Of a DNA stretch of 64,000 nt, positions 1-8,539 are shown in pieces. The stretch is from the NCBI GenBank assembly GCA_015064415.1, contig SVSG01000001.1:254344-318343 (forward strand), in the 5' to 3' direction. Within the stretch, counting starts at the first letter, position 1, and every line of letters begins with the position of its first letter. The notes beneath the pieces were generated by a model. It worked only from the letters and a program-made list of their open reading frames with translations, ran no database searches and had not been told where the DNA came from. This DNA is from Oscillospiraceae bacterium (GTDB lineage Bacteria; Bacillota; Clostridia; Oscillospirales; CAG-272). The translations under genes and the position numbers were made by a program.

Positions 1-2
1 CA

Positions 3-284
3 AAGCTTGCCGTCCTCGTCCAAAGAAAGGTAAAAGCTCGGCTCTCCCTCATATGCGGAAAGCTGCTCGCCAAGCTTTTCCTCCGCTTGCTTCAGCATCT
101 CAACGTCCAGCTTTTCCAGATGCTCCACGTATGCGTCCGCGACGCGGATCTGCTCACCGGATGACGGCAAGGTGATATACTGTCTGCCGTCAAGCTCGGT
201 CACGTAGATTGGCTCCTCCTCGTCGCATCCCACTAAAAACAACAGCGCCAGGCACGCCAGCAGCAATGCAATGATCTTCTTCAT
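3..284 (-). CDS. Putative lipoprotein, C-terminus cut by window edge
   Basis: The reading frame begins at ATG 284 after a strong AAAGGAGGA ribosome binding site and runs off the left edge, so only about 94 residues are visible. The N-terminus is two lysines, a hydrophobic stretch and a lipobox-like LFLVGC with a predicted lipidated Cys20, followed by an acidic EEE linker. This indicates export and anchoring in the cell membrane. The visible mature part is hydrophilic and predicted helical, with many Lys and Glu, and matches no family I recognise. A consensus sigma-A promoter lies about 95 bases upstream. Function unknown. Confidence 0.75.
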   Translation of the reverse strand, partial: MKKIIALLLACLALLFLVGCDEEEPIYVTELDGRQYITLPSSGEQIRVADAYVEHLEKLDVEMLKQAEEKLGEQLSAYEGEPSFYLSLDEDGKL

Positions 285-377
285 AAAAATGTCCTCCTTT
301 TTGTGTGCAATCTTTCTCAAGACGCTTTTCAAGATCTAAGCTTACCTCGCGCCTCTCGCAGACTTGTTTCTTATTTG

Positions 378-406
378 ATTATATCAAATCGTGGCAAAAA
401 TGTCAA
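378..406 (-). promoter_or_regulatory. Sigma-A promoter of the truncated lipoprotein gene
   Basis: On the minus strand TTGACA (401-406), a 17-base spacer ending in TGA, and TATAAT (378-383). Both boxes match consensus exactly and the spacer ends in an extended -10 TGn. It points at the lipoprotein start at 284 with a leader of roughly 85-90 bases. Confidence 0.85.
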
Positions 407-408
407 GA

Positions 409-446
409 CAAACACAAAAAACAGCACCCGCCAAAGTGAGTGCTGA
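409..446 (-). terminator. Terminator-like hairpin upstream of the lipoprotein promoter
   Basis: Stem CAGCAC (422-427) with GTGCTG (440-445) and, in minus-strand sense, a following T6 tract. It would end a transcript arriving from 450-880, where I find no convincing gene, so it may be a remnant. Confidence 0.4.
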
Positions 447-837
447 TACATCATACATTCTCTGGCAAATTTGTCTCGATGTGCCGAAAGAGCGTCCCCT
501 CCCTGCCGAGGGGTATATGAAAATCCTCCTCAGCACATTGCTCACCTATTACGCACGATAGCATTACTATTTAAGATTGTGCCGTCTATCATATTTTGAA
601 AATCTTTTTGCGTTGAATTGAGCAGAAACAATGACATTCAACACAATTTTCAAAGCTAAAAAAACAATCACCAACACTGTATTTTTCACTCCTTCCATAT
701 TCTGTGCCTTTCAATAATATAGCAAAAAATGCCTTTGCTATATTATAGTGAAAAAATGACATCTTGATAAATAAAATCATCAAAAAATGTCATTTTTCTG
801 CCAGTAAGGAAAATCGGCACTATAATATGTATGGAGA
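447..837. other. AT-rich intergenic stretch without a convincing gene
   Basis: No reading frame here has both a ribosome binding site and coding character. It holds two AT-rich hairpins: arms AATATAGCAAA and TTTGCTATATT near 714-744, and a longer imperfect one near 750-799 whose outer arms are GAAAAAATGACAT and TGTCATTTTTC. It may be a degraded mobile or repeat element. Confidence 0.4.
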
Positions 838-874
838 GAAAAAACCACGGCTCGCTGTGAGCCGTGGCTTTTTC
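838..874 (-). terminator. Terminator of the repeat-containing metalloprotease gene
   Basis: Perfect 9-bp stem CCACGGCTC (845-853) / GAGCCGTGG (859-867) with a 5-base loop, followed in minus-strand sense by six T residues. It lies directly after the stop codon at 881. Confidence 0.85.
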
Positions 875-880
875 TGCTAT

Positions 881-3800
881 TTACTTGGATGCAACTTGGA
901 AATGTAATATTTCCAAGAAGTTATAGGTGATAAAGTTTCCTGCTTTATCTGATACATAAATTTCCAACAGTCCCCATTTGCCTGGAGCTGATCCTTCGGG
1001 AAGAATAACATTGATCTCATATTTTGTCCAAGTGATTGGATCACCTTCAAAAAACGTTGTGTAGAAATTTTCATGATAATGATACTCAAAATGTGTATTT
1101 CCAAGTGGATCCAATAATCGATAAGAAACAACACCAAGCCCAGAGGCATTATCTTTCACCCAGTATTCAATATGAACAACTGTTTCTCCGTTGGGATTTT
1201 CGGGATGAGTGGGTGTTGCCGTAATGGTAATCCTATTCACGTCTAATACAGGAGCTTCATAGTCGGAATTATCACTGTTAAACACAAATGTTGCAGGATA
1301 GCCAGTTCCCGTTCCGTCCGAATAGAAATAAAACATTGATTTGTTTTCAGCATAATCCTTTAACATAATATAGTTGACGGAATATTCTCCAGATTGCATA
1401 TATTCTGTGAAAATATAGGTTATGACGGCTTCTCCGGTTTCTTTGTTATAGGTGCCGTACTCATCCATTCGGTAACTGTTGTATGTATTGTTCGCAATAG
1501 AGCAATATACCGTATCAAGTCCAATGTTGTCAGTTGCTTTAAATATCACATCAACATATGTCACAGGCTTTCCTTGAAATTCTCCAGGTCTCACTTCAAC
1601 TCGTACAGAATCTTGAACATACTGTGGGGCTTCCAAATCTGCCAAAGGATTATTGATATAAAGTTTCCAGCCAAAGTTATCAACGCCTACAAATCGTTGA
1701 TTGCCATCAATATCTCTCAATTCAATTTCTTCATTGTGCCAAAAACCGTTATATGCGTATTTGCTTATTGTAATAGTTCCACGCAAAATTGACATGCTTT
1801 CATCAATTGCAATAACCCATAAATCATAATAGGTATCCGCATCACTAAACACACGCATAACTGCACAATTTGCTCCAAACGAAGAATCACCATTTGTATC
1901 AAGTGTAACCGTAACGGTTACTTTCTTATCTTCTTCGGGAGCACCAGAAACTTGAATGTCAATGCCAACAATCTTTCCCGGATAATTGTAATCGGGATAA
2001 AGATTATACACTTCAAATGTCAAATCTTCTCGAATCTGCGTAATATATATTTCTCCATTCATGATATAATCACGAATAAAGGCATACTTGGCAGGCGAGC
2101 GAGATTCCAATTTGTCAGGCATCAGAATATAGTACGCAATGGATTCTGCCATATCCTCATCCGGATTGTGTGCATGGGCATAAGCCGTTACAAATTCGGT
2201 TTCCTTGGTGGTAGACCACCTATCCGCGTCGTTAGTTGTTTCATACCAGCCACCGATCTCGATCCATTTTGCTTTTAGTTCATCGGAGAAAACGTGTGTC
2301 CAAAGAAAGTGAGATTTTTCGTGAAGCACAAGACGGAACGTGTCTTCCACTTCTGAACCCAAGAAAGCTTTATCCATAAATTCGATATATCCATGCTCTG
2401 CATATATCCAAGAAACCGCCGCAGCATCAGGGTATATTGGATTAGGCACTCCGTCAATTCTACGTACTAAATATTCAAGATTTTCAATACGATGGAATCC
2501 TTGCGGCATTTCTGCAAACATTTCAAGAATTGCCAGCAATTCCTCGGGCTTGAACATCTCAAATGCTGCGTTAGTTTCGTTTGTAATACCTGCCGTCAAA
2601 GCAGCGTAATCTTCAACGATGATCGAGCAACCATAGTCATGCTGTAAGATCCGGTCTATGTAGTTGATATCTGTTCCTTCTTTAGTTGCATAACGAATAA
2701 GGGCATGATAAAGTCTATTCGAGAAGTAAGTACCTTTAAGACCGTTATATTCTGCTTTTCTCGGAGTTGCATTTTCGAATGCAGACTTTGAAATGCGAAT
2801 AACCGTAGATTCAGTTTCATACGTTATCTCTACATCGTCATCGATCTCATCAAATGTCAGTATCCATTTTGAAGGTATGTTGCGTGGGAATTCATAAATA
2901 CCCTCGACTAAGTCAAGAATTCTGGAAGCATAGTCGCTGCTCCAATTTAACTCCTCATTACTGAGAATCATTTTGTAATGTCTTTGTAATTTAGCTGTAG
3001 CATTAGAATCATTTACAGCAACAACTTCATCAAGGAAGGTAAATGTTTTTTCACTCGGAACAGTTGCTGATTCTTCATATCCAAAATAGGTTTTATCAGC
3101 TCTCCAATGATAATAGAAATCATCACCTATCATTTGGGAAACTTCTATGTGTTGAAGAATGTTTCCGTTTTGACCAACCTGTATTTCAATGGGCTCTGGA
3201 ACTTGGTATCCTGCAATTTCAATTTTCAAATAATACTTGCCGGCAGGCACTTCTTTGAAGAAGTACTCGTTATTCGGGCCAAGTTGAGTGATATACGAGT
3301 TTGTAGCATTATAAAGGATGACAGAAGCATCATTTTGCGTCGCACTTCTGCGTAAATTTTCCAATCCCCTTACATAACCGAAAACATCATTTGTAGATAT
3401 GGAAAGAAGTATTTTGTCTACGACTCTTTCTTCACCACAAGTGTTACAAATGGCATCAAGCTCATAATCATATTTGTGCCCGAAGTTATCAATAATTGTT
3501 TGTTCAACAGTAATTGTCTTACAGATCGAACAACGCTTACCTTCGGTGAGACCAATAGAGGTACAGGTAGCAGGAACTGCGTCTATCTTCTCCTCGGTAT
3601 GTGCTACAGGCTGAACTGTCTGCGGTGCGACAAGTACAACATCACAAACCGAGCACTTCTTGCCCTTGGTTGTACCTGCTGTAGTACAGGTGGCGGGAAC
3701 TGCGTTAATCTTTTCTTCAGTATGTGCTACAGGTTGAACCGTCTGCGGTGCAACGAGCACTACATCGCAAACCGAGCACTTCTTGCCCTCGGTTGTACCT

Positions 3801-4930
3801 GCTGTGGTACAGGTGGCAGGAACTGCGTTAATCTTTTCTTCAGTATGTGCTATGGGTTGAACCGTCTGCGGTGCAACGAGCACTACATCACAAACCGAGC
3901 ACTTCTTGCCCTCGGTTGTACCTGCTGTGGTACAGGTGGCGGGAACTGCGTTAATCTTTTCTTCAGTATGTGCTACAGGTTGAACCGTCTGCGGTGCAAC
4001 GAGCACTACATCGCAAACCGAGCACTTCTTGCCCTCGGTTGTACCTGCTTTGGTACAGGTGGCGGGAACTGCGTTAATCTTTTCTTCAGTATGCGCTACA
4101 GGTTGAACCGTCTGCGGTGCAACGAGCACTACATCACAAACCGAGCACTTCTTGCCCTCGGTTGTACCTGCTGTGGTACAGGTGGCGGGAACTGCGTTAA
4201 TCTTTTCTTCAGTATGTGCTACAGGTTGAACCGTCTGCGGTGCAACGAGCACTACATCGCAAACCGAGCACTTCTTGCCCTCGGTTGTACCTGCTGTGGT
4301 ACAGGTGGCAGGAACTGCGTTAATCTTTTCTTCAGTATGTGCTATGGGTTGAACCGTCTGCGGTGCAACGAGCACTACATCACAAACCGAGCACTTCTTG
4401 CCCTCGGTTGTACCTGCTGTGGTACAGGTGGCGGGAACTGCGTTAATCTTTTCTTCAGTATGTGCTACAGGTTGAACCGTCTGCGGTGCAACGAGCACTA
4501 CATCGCAAACCGAGCACTTCTTGCCCTCGGTTGTACCTGCTTTGGTACAGGTGGCGGGAACTGCGTTAATCTTTTCTTCAGTATGTGCTACAGGTTGAAC
4601 CGTCTGCGGTGCAACGAGCACTACATCACAAACTGAGCACTTCTTGCCCTCGGTTGTACCTGCTTTGGTACAGGTGGCGGGAATTGCATCAATCTTTGCT
4701 TCTGTATGCAAAATAGCATCAATAGACTTTGTCTCCTTTTCGCCGCAAGAGCAAATGCGTTCTTGTTCTCCCTTGACGGTGCAAGTCGCATCCTTAACTG
4801 TTGTCCATTCACCAAATGCGTGAACGTGGTCTTCGTCTGGTGTCTGCGGTTGGTTGGTATCGTCACACGCCGACAAAGCGAGTGTGCAGACTAACGCCAA
4901 GAGCAACACGATCCATAGTGATTTTCTCAT
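881..4930 (-). CDS. Secreted lipoprotein zinc metalloprotease with nine 41-residue cysteine repeats
   Basis: Predicted 1349-residue surface lipoprotein. The start is ATG 4930, with GGAGG 8 bases upstream; the frame opens further but without a ribosome binding site. Order: signal peptide with lipobox LSAC (Cys22); a degenerate then nine nearly identical 41-residue units (about residues 87-455), each with CxxC and His-Thr-Glu; another degenerate unit ending in a CxxC; a carboxypeptidase-regulatory-like beta domain (about 505-600); a protease domain with HEKSH (His870, Glu871, His874) and a downstream DEDMAES helix (Glu925/Glu929) suggesting a gluzincin of the lethal-factor-like type; and two C-terminal Ig-like domains. 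No sortase motif. The substrate is unknown. The gene is more AT-rich than most neighbours, which fits acquisition. Confidence 0.8.
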   Translation of the reverse strand: MRKSLWIVLLLALVCTLALSACDDTNQPQTPDEDHVHAFGEWTTVKDATCTVKGEQERICSCGEKETKSIDAILHTEAKIDAIPATCTKAGTTEGKKCSVCDVVLVAPQTVQPVAHTEEKINAVPATCTKAGTTEGKKCSVCDVVLVAPQTVQPVAHTEEKINAVPATCTTAGTTEGKKCSVCDVVLVAPQTVQPIAHTEEKINAVPATCTTAGTTEGKKCSVCDVVLVAPQTVQPVAHTEEKINAVPATCTTAGTTEGKKCSVCDVVLVAPQTVQPVAHTEEKINAVPATCTKAGTTEGKKCSVCDVVLVAPQTVQPVAHTEEKINAVPATCTTAGTTEGKKCSVCDVVLVAPQTVQPIAHTEEKINAVPATCTTAGTTEGKKCSVCDVVLVAPQTVQPVAHTEEKINAVPATCTTAGTTKGKKCSVCDVVLVAPQTVQPVAHTEEKIDAVPATCTSIGLTEGKRCSICKTITVEQTIIDNFGHKYDYELDAICNTCGEERVVDKILLSISTNDVFGYVRGLENLRRSATQNDASVILYNATNSYITQLGPNNEYFFKEVPAGKYYLKIEIAGYQVPEPIEIQVGQNGNILQHIEVSQMIGDDFYYHWRADKTYFGYEESATVPSEKTFTFLDEVVAVNDSNATAKLQRHYKMILSNEELNWSSDYASRILDLVEGIYEFPRNIPSKWILTFDEIDDDVEITYETESTVIRISKSAFENATPRKAEYNGLKGTYFSNRLYHALIRYATKEGTDINYIDRILQHDYGCSIIVEDYAALTAGITNETNAAFEMFKPEELLAILEMFAEMPQGFHRIENLEYLVRRIDGVPNPIYPDAAAVSWIYAEHGYIEFMDKAFLGSEVEDTFRLVLHEKSHFLWTHVFSDELKAKWIEIGGWYETTNDADRWSTTKETEFVTAYAHAHNPDEDMAESIAYYILMPDKLESRSPAKYAFIRDYIMNGEIYITQIREDLTFEVYNLYPDYNYPGKIVGIDIQVSGAPEEDKKVTVTVTLDTNGDSSFGANCAVMRVFSDADTYYDLWVIAIDESMSILRGTITISKYAYNGFWHNEEIELRDIDGNQRFVGVDNFGWKLYINNPLADLEAPQYVQDSVRVEVRPGEFQGKPVTYVDVIFKATDNIGLDTVYCSIANNTYNSYRMDEYGTYNKETGEAVITYIFTEYMQSGEYSVNYIMLKDYAENKSMFYFYSDGTGTGYPATFVFNSDNSDYEAPVLDVNRITITATPTHPENPNGETVVHIEYWVKDNASGLGVVSYRLLDPLGNTHFEYHYHENFYTTFFEGDPITWTKYEINVILPEGSAPGKWGLLEIYVSDKAGNFITYNFLEILHFQVASK
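3566..4672 (-). repeat. Nine tandem 123-bp coding repeats with a 492-bp higher-order period
   Basis: Nine in-frame copies of a 123-bp unit (41 codons) inside the metalloprotease gene. Variant positions (CTK/CTT, QPI/QPV) recur with period four: units 2-5 carry the same variant order as units 6-9. In DNA the marker GCTATGGG occurs at 3849 and again at 4341, exactly 492 bases apart. This shows recent block duplication by unequal recombination or slippage. Confidence 0.95.
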
Positions 4931-4971
4931 AGTCCATACCTCCAAGTTATAAGAACCCAATTTACCATATT

Positions 4972-5000
4972 ATTATAGCACACTTTTGTCAATTTGTAAA
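4972..5000 (-). promoter_or_regulatory. Sigma-A promoter of the metalloprotease gene
   Basis: Minus strand TTTACA (4995-5000), 17-base spacer ending TGC, TATAAT (4972-4977). A second TTGACA sits inside the spacer but is too close to the -10 to act with it. Confidence 0.7.
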
Positions 5001-5292
5001 GTAGAAGGGTTCAAAAAAGGATAAGATGCGAAAGATAAAATATTTTTTGTTATTTTACCCGAAATTGAATTATCAGAAAAAAATGTCGAACACCCATCAA
5101 ACAGGAAAAAATGTGTAGAATCAGCACGTAACATTTCTATTTTAGTAGCCTGCAAATTAAACGGCAAAGGAAAATGTTCGAGCACCAAAACGCAAAAAGG
5201 CGTATAACACGAAACCGCATTGTACGCCTTGAAAAAACGATTATTTTTTAATTTGCACCAAATTTGCACCAAAGGCAAACTTTCTGCAAAAG
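5001..5292. other. AT-rich intergenic stretch, no supported gene
   Basis: Only a low-complexity 101-codon frame without a ribosome binding site spans it. A tandem TTTGCACCAAA pair near 5255-5275 is noticeable but has no associated integrase gene in the window. I see nothing functional that I can defend. Confidence 0.4.
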
Positions 5293-5330
5293 AAAAACCC
5301 CGAAGACCATTGTGGTATCGGGGTTTTTTG
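5293..5330 (-). terminator. Terminator of rplM-rpsI
   Basis: Stem CCCCGA (5298-5303) with TCGGGG (5318-5323), extended by A and T runs on both sides, so it could work in both directions. It lies 20-60 bases beyond the rpsI stop. Confidence 0.75.
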
Positions 5331-5351
5331 ATAATTGCCGTAAGGCTGTAA

Positions 5352-5753
5352 TTATCTCTTGGAGAACTGAGGTGCGCGACGAGCTCCCTTGAGACCGTAC
5401 TTCTTTCTTTCCTTCATACGAGGATCGCGGCGCAGGAAGCCTGCTGCCTTGAGAGCTGCACGGTAGTTGGGATCTGCCTGAAGCAGAGCGCGGGAAAGGC
5501 CATGGCGGATGGCGCCTGCCTGACCGGAGATACCGCCGCCGACAACAGTTGCGATGATGTCGAACTTGCCTGCGGTCTCGGTGATGCCGAAGGGCTGGTT
5601 AACGATCAGCTTCAGAGTCTCAAGACCGAAGTAATCGTCGATGTCACGGCCGTTGATGGTGACCACACCGGTGCCGGGAACGATACGAACGCGGGCGATA
5701 GACTTCTTACGTCTGCCGGTGCCGTAGAAATAAGGCTTTGCACTAGTATACAT
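5352..5753 (-). CDS. rpsI: 30S ribosomal protein S9 (uS9)
   Basis: 133 residues, normal for S9. The diagnostic N-terminal [15 protein letters not shown] segment, the central [19 protein letters not shown] segment and the basic C-terminal tail ending FSKR are all present; the tail reaches the P-site tRNA in the 30S head. It follows rplM by 23 bases in the usual L13-S9 operon, and its transcript ends at the hairpin at 5293-5330. Confidence 0.97.
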   Translation of the reverse strand: MYTSAKPYFYGTGRRKKSIARVRIVPGTGVVTINGRDIDDYFGLETLKLIVNQPFGITETAGKFDIIATVVGGGISGQAGAIRHGLSRALLQADPNYRAALKAAGFLRRDPRMKERKKYGLKGARRAPQFSKR

Positions 5754-5776
5754 TTCAAATTACCGTCCTTTCCGAA

Positions 5777-6199
5777 TTACAGTTCCACGGGCTTCTGTGC
5801 TTCGTGCTTATGCTCAGCACCAGCATAGACCTTCAGACGAGTGAAAGCCTTTGCGCCCAGGGTGTTGTGAGGAAGCATACCCTTCACAGCCAGCTCCATA
5901 GCCATCTCGGGGCGAGTAGCCATCAGCTTCTTGTACTGAATGGACTTCATGCCGCCAATGTAGCCGGAGTGGTGGTGGTAGTACTTGTCCTCAAGCTTGT
6001 TACCGGTCAGAACGGCTTTGCTTGCGTTGATGATGATGACGAACTCGCCGCAGTCCACGTGAGGCGTGAACTCAGGGCGGTGCTTGCCGCGCAGGATCTC
6101 TGCGGCCTTCACAGCAGTACGGCCAAGGGGCTTGTTAGCGGCGTCGATGATATACCACTTACGCTCAATGGTCTCTGCTTTTGCCATAAAAGTAGACAT
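5777..6199 (-). CDS. rplM: 50S ribosomal protein L13 (uL13)
   Basis: 140 residues from ATG 6199, chosen because GGAGGA lies 8 bases upstream; a longer frame from 6214 would bury that site. The family core is visible: [15 protein letters not shown] near the N-terminus, GDNVI-type region replaced by [11 protein letters not shown], the [16 protein letters not shown] motif and [19 protein letters not shown]13 is an early assembly protein of the 50S subunit. First gene of the rplM-rpsI operon behind a consensus promoter at 6245-6273. Confidence 0.97.
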   Translation of the reverse strand: MSTFMAKAETIERKWYIIDAANKPLGRTAVKAAEILRGKHRPEFTPHVDCGEFVIIINASKAVLTGNKLEDKYYHHHSGYIGGMKSIQYKKLMATRPEMAMELAVKGMLPHNTLGAKAFTRLKVYAGAEHKHEAQKPVEL

Positions 6200-6244
6200 T
6201 GAAAATTCCTCCATAAAATATCGTTAATTTTTTCGGACTTGCAT

Positions 6245-6273
6245 ATTATAACACAGAAAAAAGAGAATGTCAA
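6245..6273 (-). promoter_or_regulatory. Sigma-A promoter of rplM-rpsI
   Basis: Minus strand TTGACA (6268-6273), 17-base spacer ending TGT, TATAAT (6245-6250). Perfect match to both boxes plus an extended -10; the leader is short, about 40 bases. Confidence 0.9.
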
Positions 6274-6459
6274 CACTTTTTTGAAAAAAAGTCAAATATT
6301 TTGATTTAGCACCATAATACCTCGTTTTTTCTTCGTTTTTCGGCCACTTTGCTCTTCCCTGCTCGGCCGTCATACCGTTTTTTGAAAATTGCATCAGCTC
6401 CGGTCTATTCGCACGCGCGTATGCATAGTATGGAAGGAAGATTTTTTTGGAGGTGTAAA

Positions 6460-7419
6460 ATGTCACTTTACCGTTTTCAACCGGAGGGGATGCTGCAAAA
6501 CAAGGCGGAAAACCGCGAGGCGCTTTCCTCGCAGGCGCAGCTGGAGCGCGCCATGCGCGAGGGGCGCATTTTAGAGGCAACCGCACTTTTGTGCGACAGC
6601 GAAATGCGCTTGCACGTGGATCTTGGATGTATGCGCGGCTATATTGCGCGTGAGGAGTGCGTGTGGTGCCGCCCCGGCGAGCAGATCAAGGACATTGCGG
6701 TGCTGACGCGCGTGGGAAAGCCCGTTTGCTTTCAGATCATCGGATTTGACACGGAAAACGGTGAGCGCGTGGCCATTCTTTCGCGCAGGGCGGCGCAGGC
6801 GTTGTGTGCCGCGCACTTTTTCGAGCAGTTGCGCGCGGGAGACATCCTCCCCGCCCGCGTGACGCATTTAGAGCCCTACGGCGCCTTTGTGGACGTGGGG
6901 TGCGGCATCTCCTCACTGCTTTCCATTGATTGCATCTCCGTGTCGCGTATCGCGCACCCGCGCGACCGCTTGTGCGCGGGCATGCCGCTTTACGTTGCGA
7001 TCAAATACATAGATCGGGATCTGATGCGCATTTTCGTCACGCTCAAGGAGCTGCTTGGCACGTGGACGGAAAACGCCGCGCGCTTCCGCGCGGGAGAGAC
7101 GGTAACGGGACGCGTGCGGAGCGTGGAAAGCTACGGGGTATTCGTGGAGCTGGCGCCGAACCTGGCGGGCCTTGCCGAATTGCGCACCGCAGGAGAGCGC
7201 GTACAGGTCGCAGCGGGAGACCTTGCCGCCGTTTACATCAAGAGCATTCTTCCCGAGCGCATGAAGGTCAAGCTGGTCATCATTGACAGCTATCCCGCCC
7301 CCGAAACGCCAGAGCCACCCGAGTATTTCATCGACACCAAAACCACGCGCCATCTGGACTATTGGGAATACTCCCCCGCCTGCTCCGGGAAGCTGATCGA
7401 AACAGTGTTTGACGCGTAA
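6460..7419 (+). CDS. S1-domain RNA-binding protein
   Basis: 319 residues from ATG 6460, which follows GGAGGT by 6 bases; the frame is open upstream but without signals. Two clear S1 (OB-fold) domains are seen: about residues 130-205 (GDILPARVTHLEPYGAFVDV) and about 207-280 (GETVTGRVRSVESYGVFVEL). The N-terminal 120 residues look like a degenerate third one. This resembles the short S1-like proteins of Clostridia rather than full ribosomal protein S1 with four or more domains. It probably binds RNA and may associate with ribosomes; the precise role is unknown. Monocistronic, ended by a hairpin shared with ispE. Confidence 0.8.
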   Translation: MSLYRFQPEGMLQNKAENREALSSQAQLERAMREGRILEATALLCDSEMRLHVDLGCMRGYIAREECVWCRPGEQIKDIAVLTRVGKPVCFQIIGFDTENGERVAILSRRAAQALCAAHFFEQLRAGDILPARVTHLEPYGAFVDVGCGISSLLSIDCISVSRIAHPRDRLCAGMPLYVAIKYIDRDLMRIFVTLKELLGTWTENAARFRAGETVTGRVRSVESYGVFVELAPNLAGLAELRTAGERVQVAAGDLAAVYIKSILPERMKVKLVIIDSYPAPETPEPPEYFIDTKTTRHLDYWEYSPACSGKLIETVFDA

Positions 7420-7431
7420 TTTTTCGCACAC

Positions 7432-7469
7432 AAAAAAGCGGCGAAGCATACGGCTTCGCCGCTTTTTTG
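7432..7469. terminator. Bidirectional terminator between S1-domain gene and ispE
   Basis: Stem AAGCGGCGAAGC / GCTTCGCCGCTT flanked by A and T runs, placed between two convergent stop codons (7419 and 7470). Confidence 0.9.
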
Positions 7470-8339
7470 TCATGCAAAACGGCACACGTATGCCGTTTTT
7501 CCTTCCTTTTGCAGGTCTGAAACGATCGCTTTTGCCTCTTGCTCTTTTTCAAACAAGGCAAAAAGCGCGGGGCCGCTGCCGCTCATGCAAGCGACGCGGG
7601 CACCTGCCGCAAGAAGGCGCTGTTTCATCTGCGCCGCGTGCGGTCGCACGGGGAGGATGACCTCCTCAAATCGGTTATATATCTCCTCGGCCGCCCCGTC
7701 AAGCGCTCCTTTTTCAAGCGCGTCAGTCAAGCGATCCGCGCGGAGCTGTGCCGCAGGCGTCAAGGCGGAAAAGTCGCCGTAGATCTCATCCAGCGCGCGG
7801 AAGGCCTCCGGCGTGGAGATGCCCTCGTCCGCCATGACAAGGACCACACTGCAAGAAAGCCGATTTTCCGTTTCCTGCATCCGCTCCCCGATGCCGCGGC
7901 AAAGCCGCGTGCCGCCCATCACGCAAAACGGCACGTCCGCGCCGATCTGCACCGCAATGCGGCAAAGCTCTTCGGGGGAAAAGCGATCGCCGTCCAGTCG
8001 GTTCAACGCGCGCAGGGTGGCGGCGGCGTCTGCCGATCCCCCGCCAAGCCCCGCTTGCATCGGGATCCGCTTGTGCAAGGTGATCTTCACGCCAAATTGC
8101 GCACGCGCTGCCGCAAAATAGGCCTTTGCCGCCCGCACGATCAGATTATCGGCGTGCGCGATCTGCGCAAGGTCCGCCGAAAGAAGGATCTCCTCCCCTT
8201 TCATTTTTTCAAAGGTGAGATCGTCGCAAAGGGTGACGGTCTGCATCACGCTCACCAGCTCGTGATATCCGTCGGCACGCCGCCCGACCACATCCAAGCT
8301 CAGATTGATTTTGGCATACGCCGCTTCTCTCGCGATCAT
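7470..8339 (-). CDS. ispE: 4-diphosphocytidyl-2-C-methyl-D-erythritol kinase
   Basis: 289 residues, usual length. A GHMP kinase that phosphorylates CDP-methylerythritol with ATP in the non-mevalonate (MEP) isoprenoid pathway. Visible: AYAKINLSLDVVGRRADGYHEL at the N-terminus (substrate Lys and the YHE motif), the ATP-binding PMQAGLGGGSADAAA at about 95-110, and the C-terminal MSGSGPALFALF motif. ATG 8339 follows GGGAGGTG by 6 bases. It is preceded by its own promoter at 8371-8399 and converges on the S1-domain gene. Confidence 0.95.
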   Translation of the reverse strand: MIAREAAYAKINLSLDVVGRRADGYHELVSVMQTVTLCDDLTFEKMKGEEILLSADLAQIAHADNLIVRAAKAYFAAARAQFGVKITLHKRIPMQAGLGGGSADAAATLRALNRLDGDRFSPEELCRIAVQIGADVPFCVMGGTRLCRGIGERMQETENRLSCSVVLVMADEGISTPEAFRALDEIYGDFSALTPAAQLRADRLTDALEKGALDGAAEEIYNRFEEVILPVRPHAAQMKQRLLAAGARVACMSGSGPALFALFEKEQEAKAIVSDLQKEGKTAYVCRFA

Positions 8340-8370
8340 GCGTGCACCTCCCTTTCGTGATTCTCTTTAT

Positions 8371-8399
8371 ATTTTAACATATCAAGGCCGCTTTTACAA
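8371..8399 (-). promoter_or_regulatory. Sigma-A promoter of ispE
   Basis: Minus strand TTGTAA (8394-8399), 17-base spacer ending TGT, TAAAAT (8371-8376). Start codon about 30 bases downstream. Confidence 0.7.
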
Positions 8400-8458
8400 T
8401 ATAATTTTGCGTTATTTTGTGGATTTTGTGAAATTTTATTCTTTTGCGGCAATTTCGC

Positions 8459-8487
8459 TTGACAGATACCCGCAAAAAATATATAAT
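8459..8487 (+). promoter_or_regulatory. Consensus sigma-A promoter of the AI-2E-family permease gene
   Basis: TTGACA (8459-8464), 17-base spacer, TATAAT (8482-8487). Both boxes are perfect; no TGn extension. Leader of about 45 bases to the ATG at 8540. Confidence 0.9.
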
Positions 8488-8539
8488 AAGTATTAAATCC
8501 CTTATATGGCGCACCGTGCGCAAACTATCGGAGGTAATC

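Noticed and set aside
589..783. 64-codon minus-strand frame
   Set aside because: Lies across AT-rich hairpins without start signals.
3476..4636. Cysteine-rich 386-codon repeat protein on the plus strand
   Set aside because: Antisense of the repeat-containing metalloprotease; its regularity is only the 123-bp DNA repeat read backwards.
3566..4672. CRISPR-like repeat array
   Set aside because: Units are contiguous in-frame coding repeats without variable spacers; no cas genes.
4973..5278. 101-codon minus-strand frame
   Set aside because: No ribosome binding site, overlaps the metalloprotease promoter, low-complexity composition.
5250..5278. Tandem TTTGCACCAAA as an integrase arm site or att site
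   Set aside because: No integrase, tRNA gene or element boundary nearby; probably chance.
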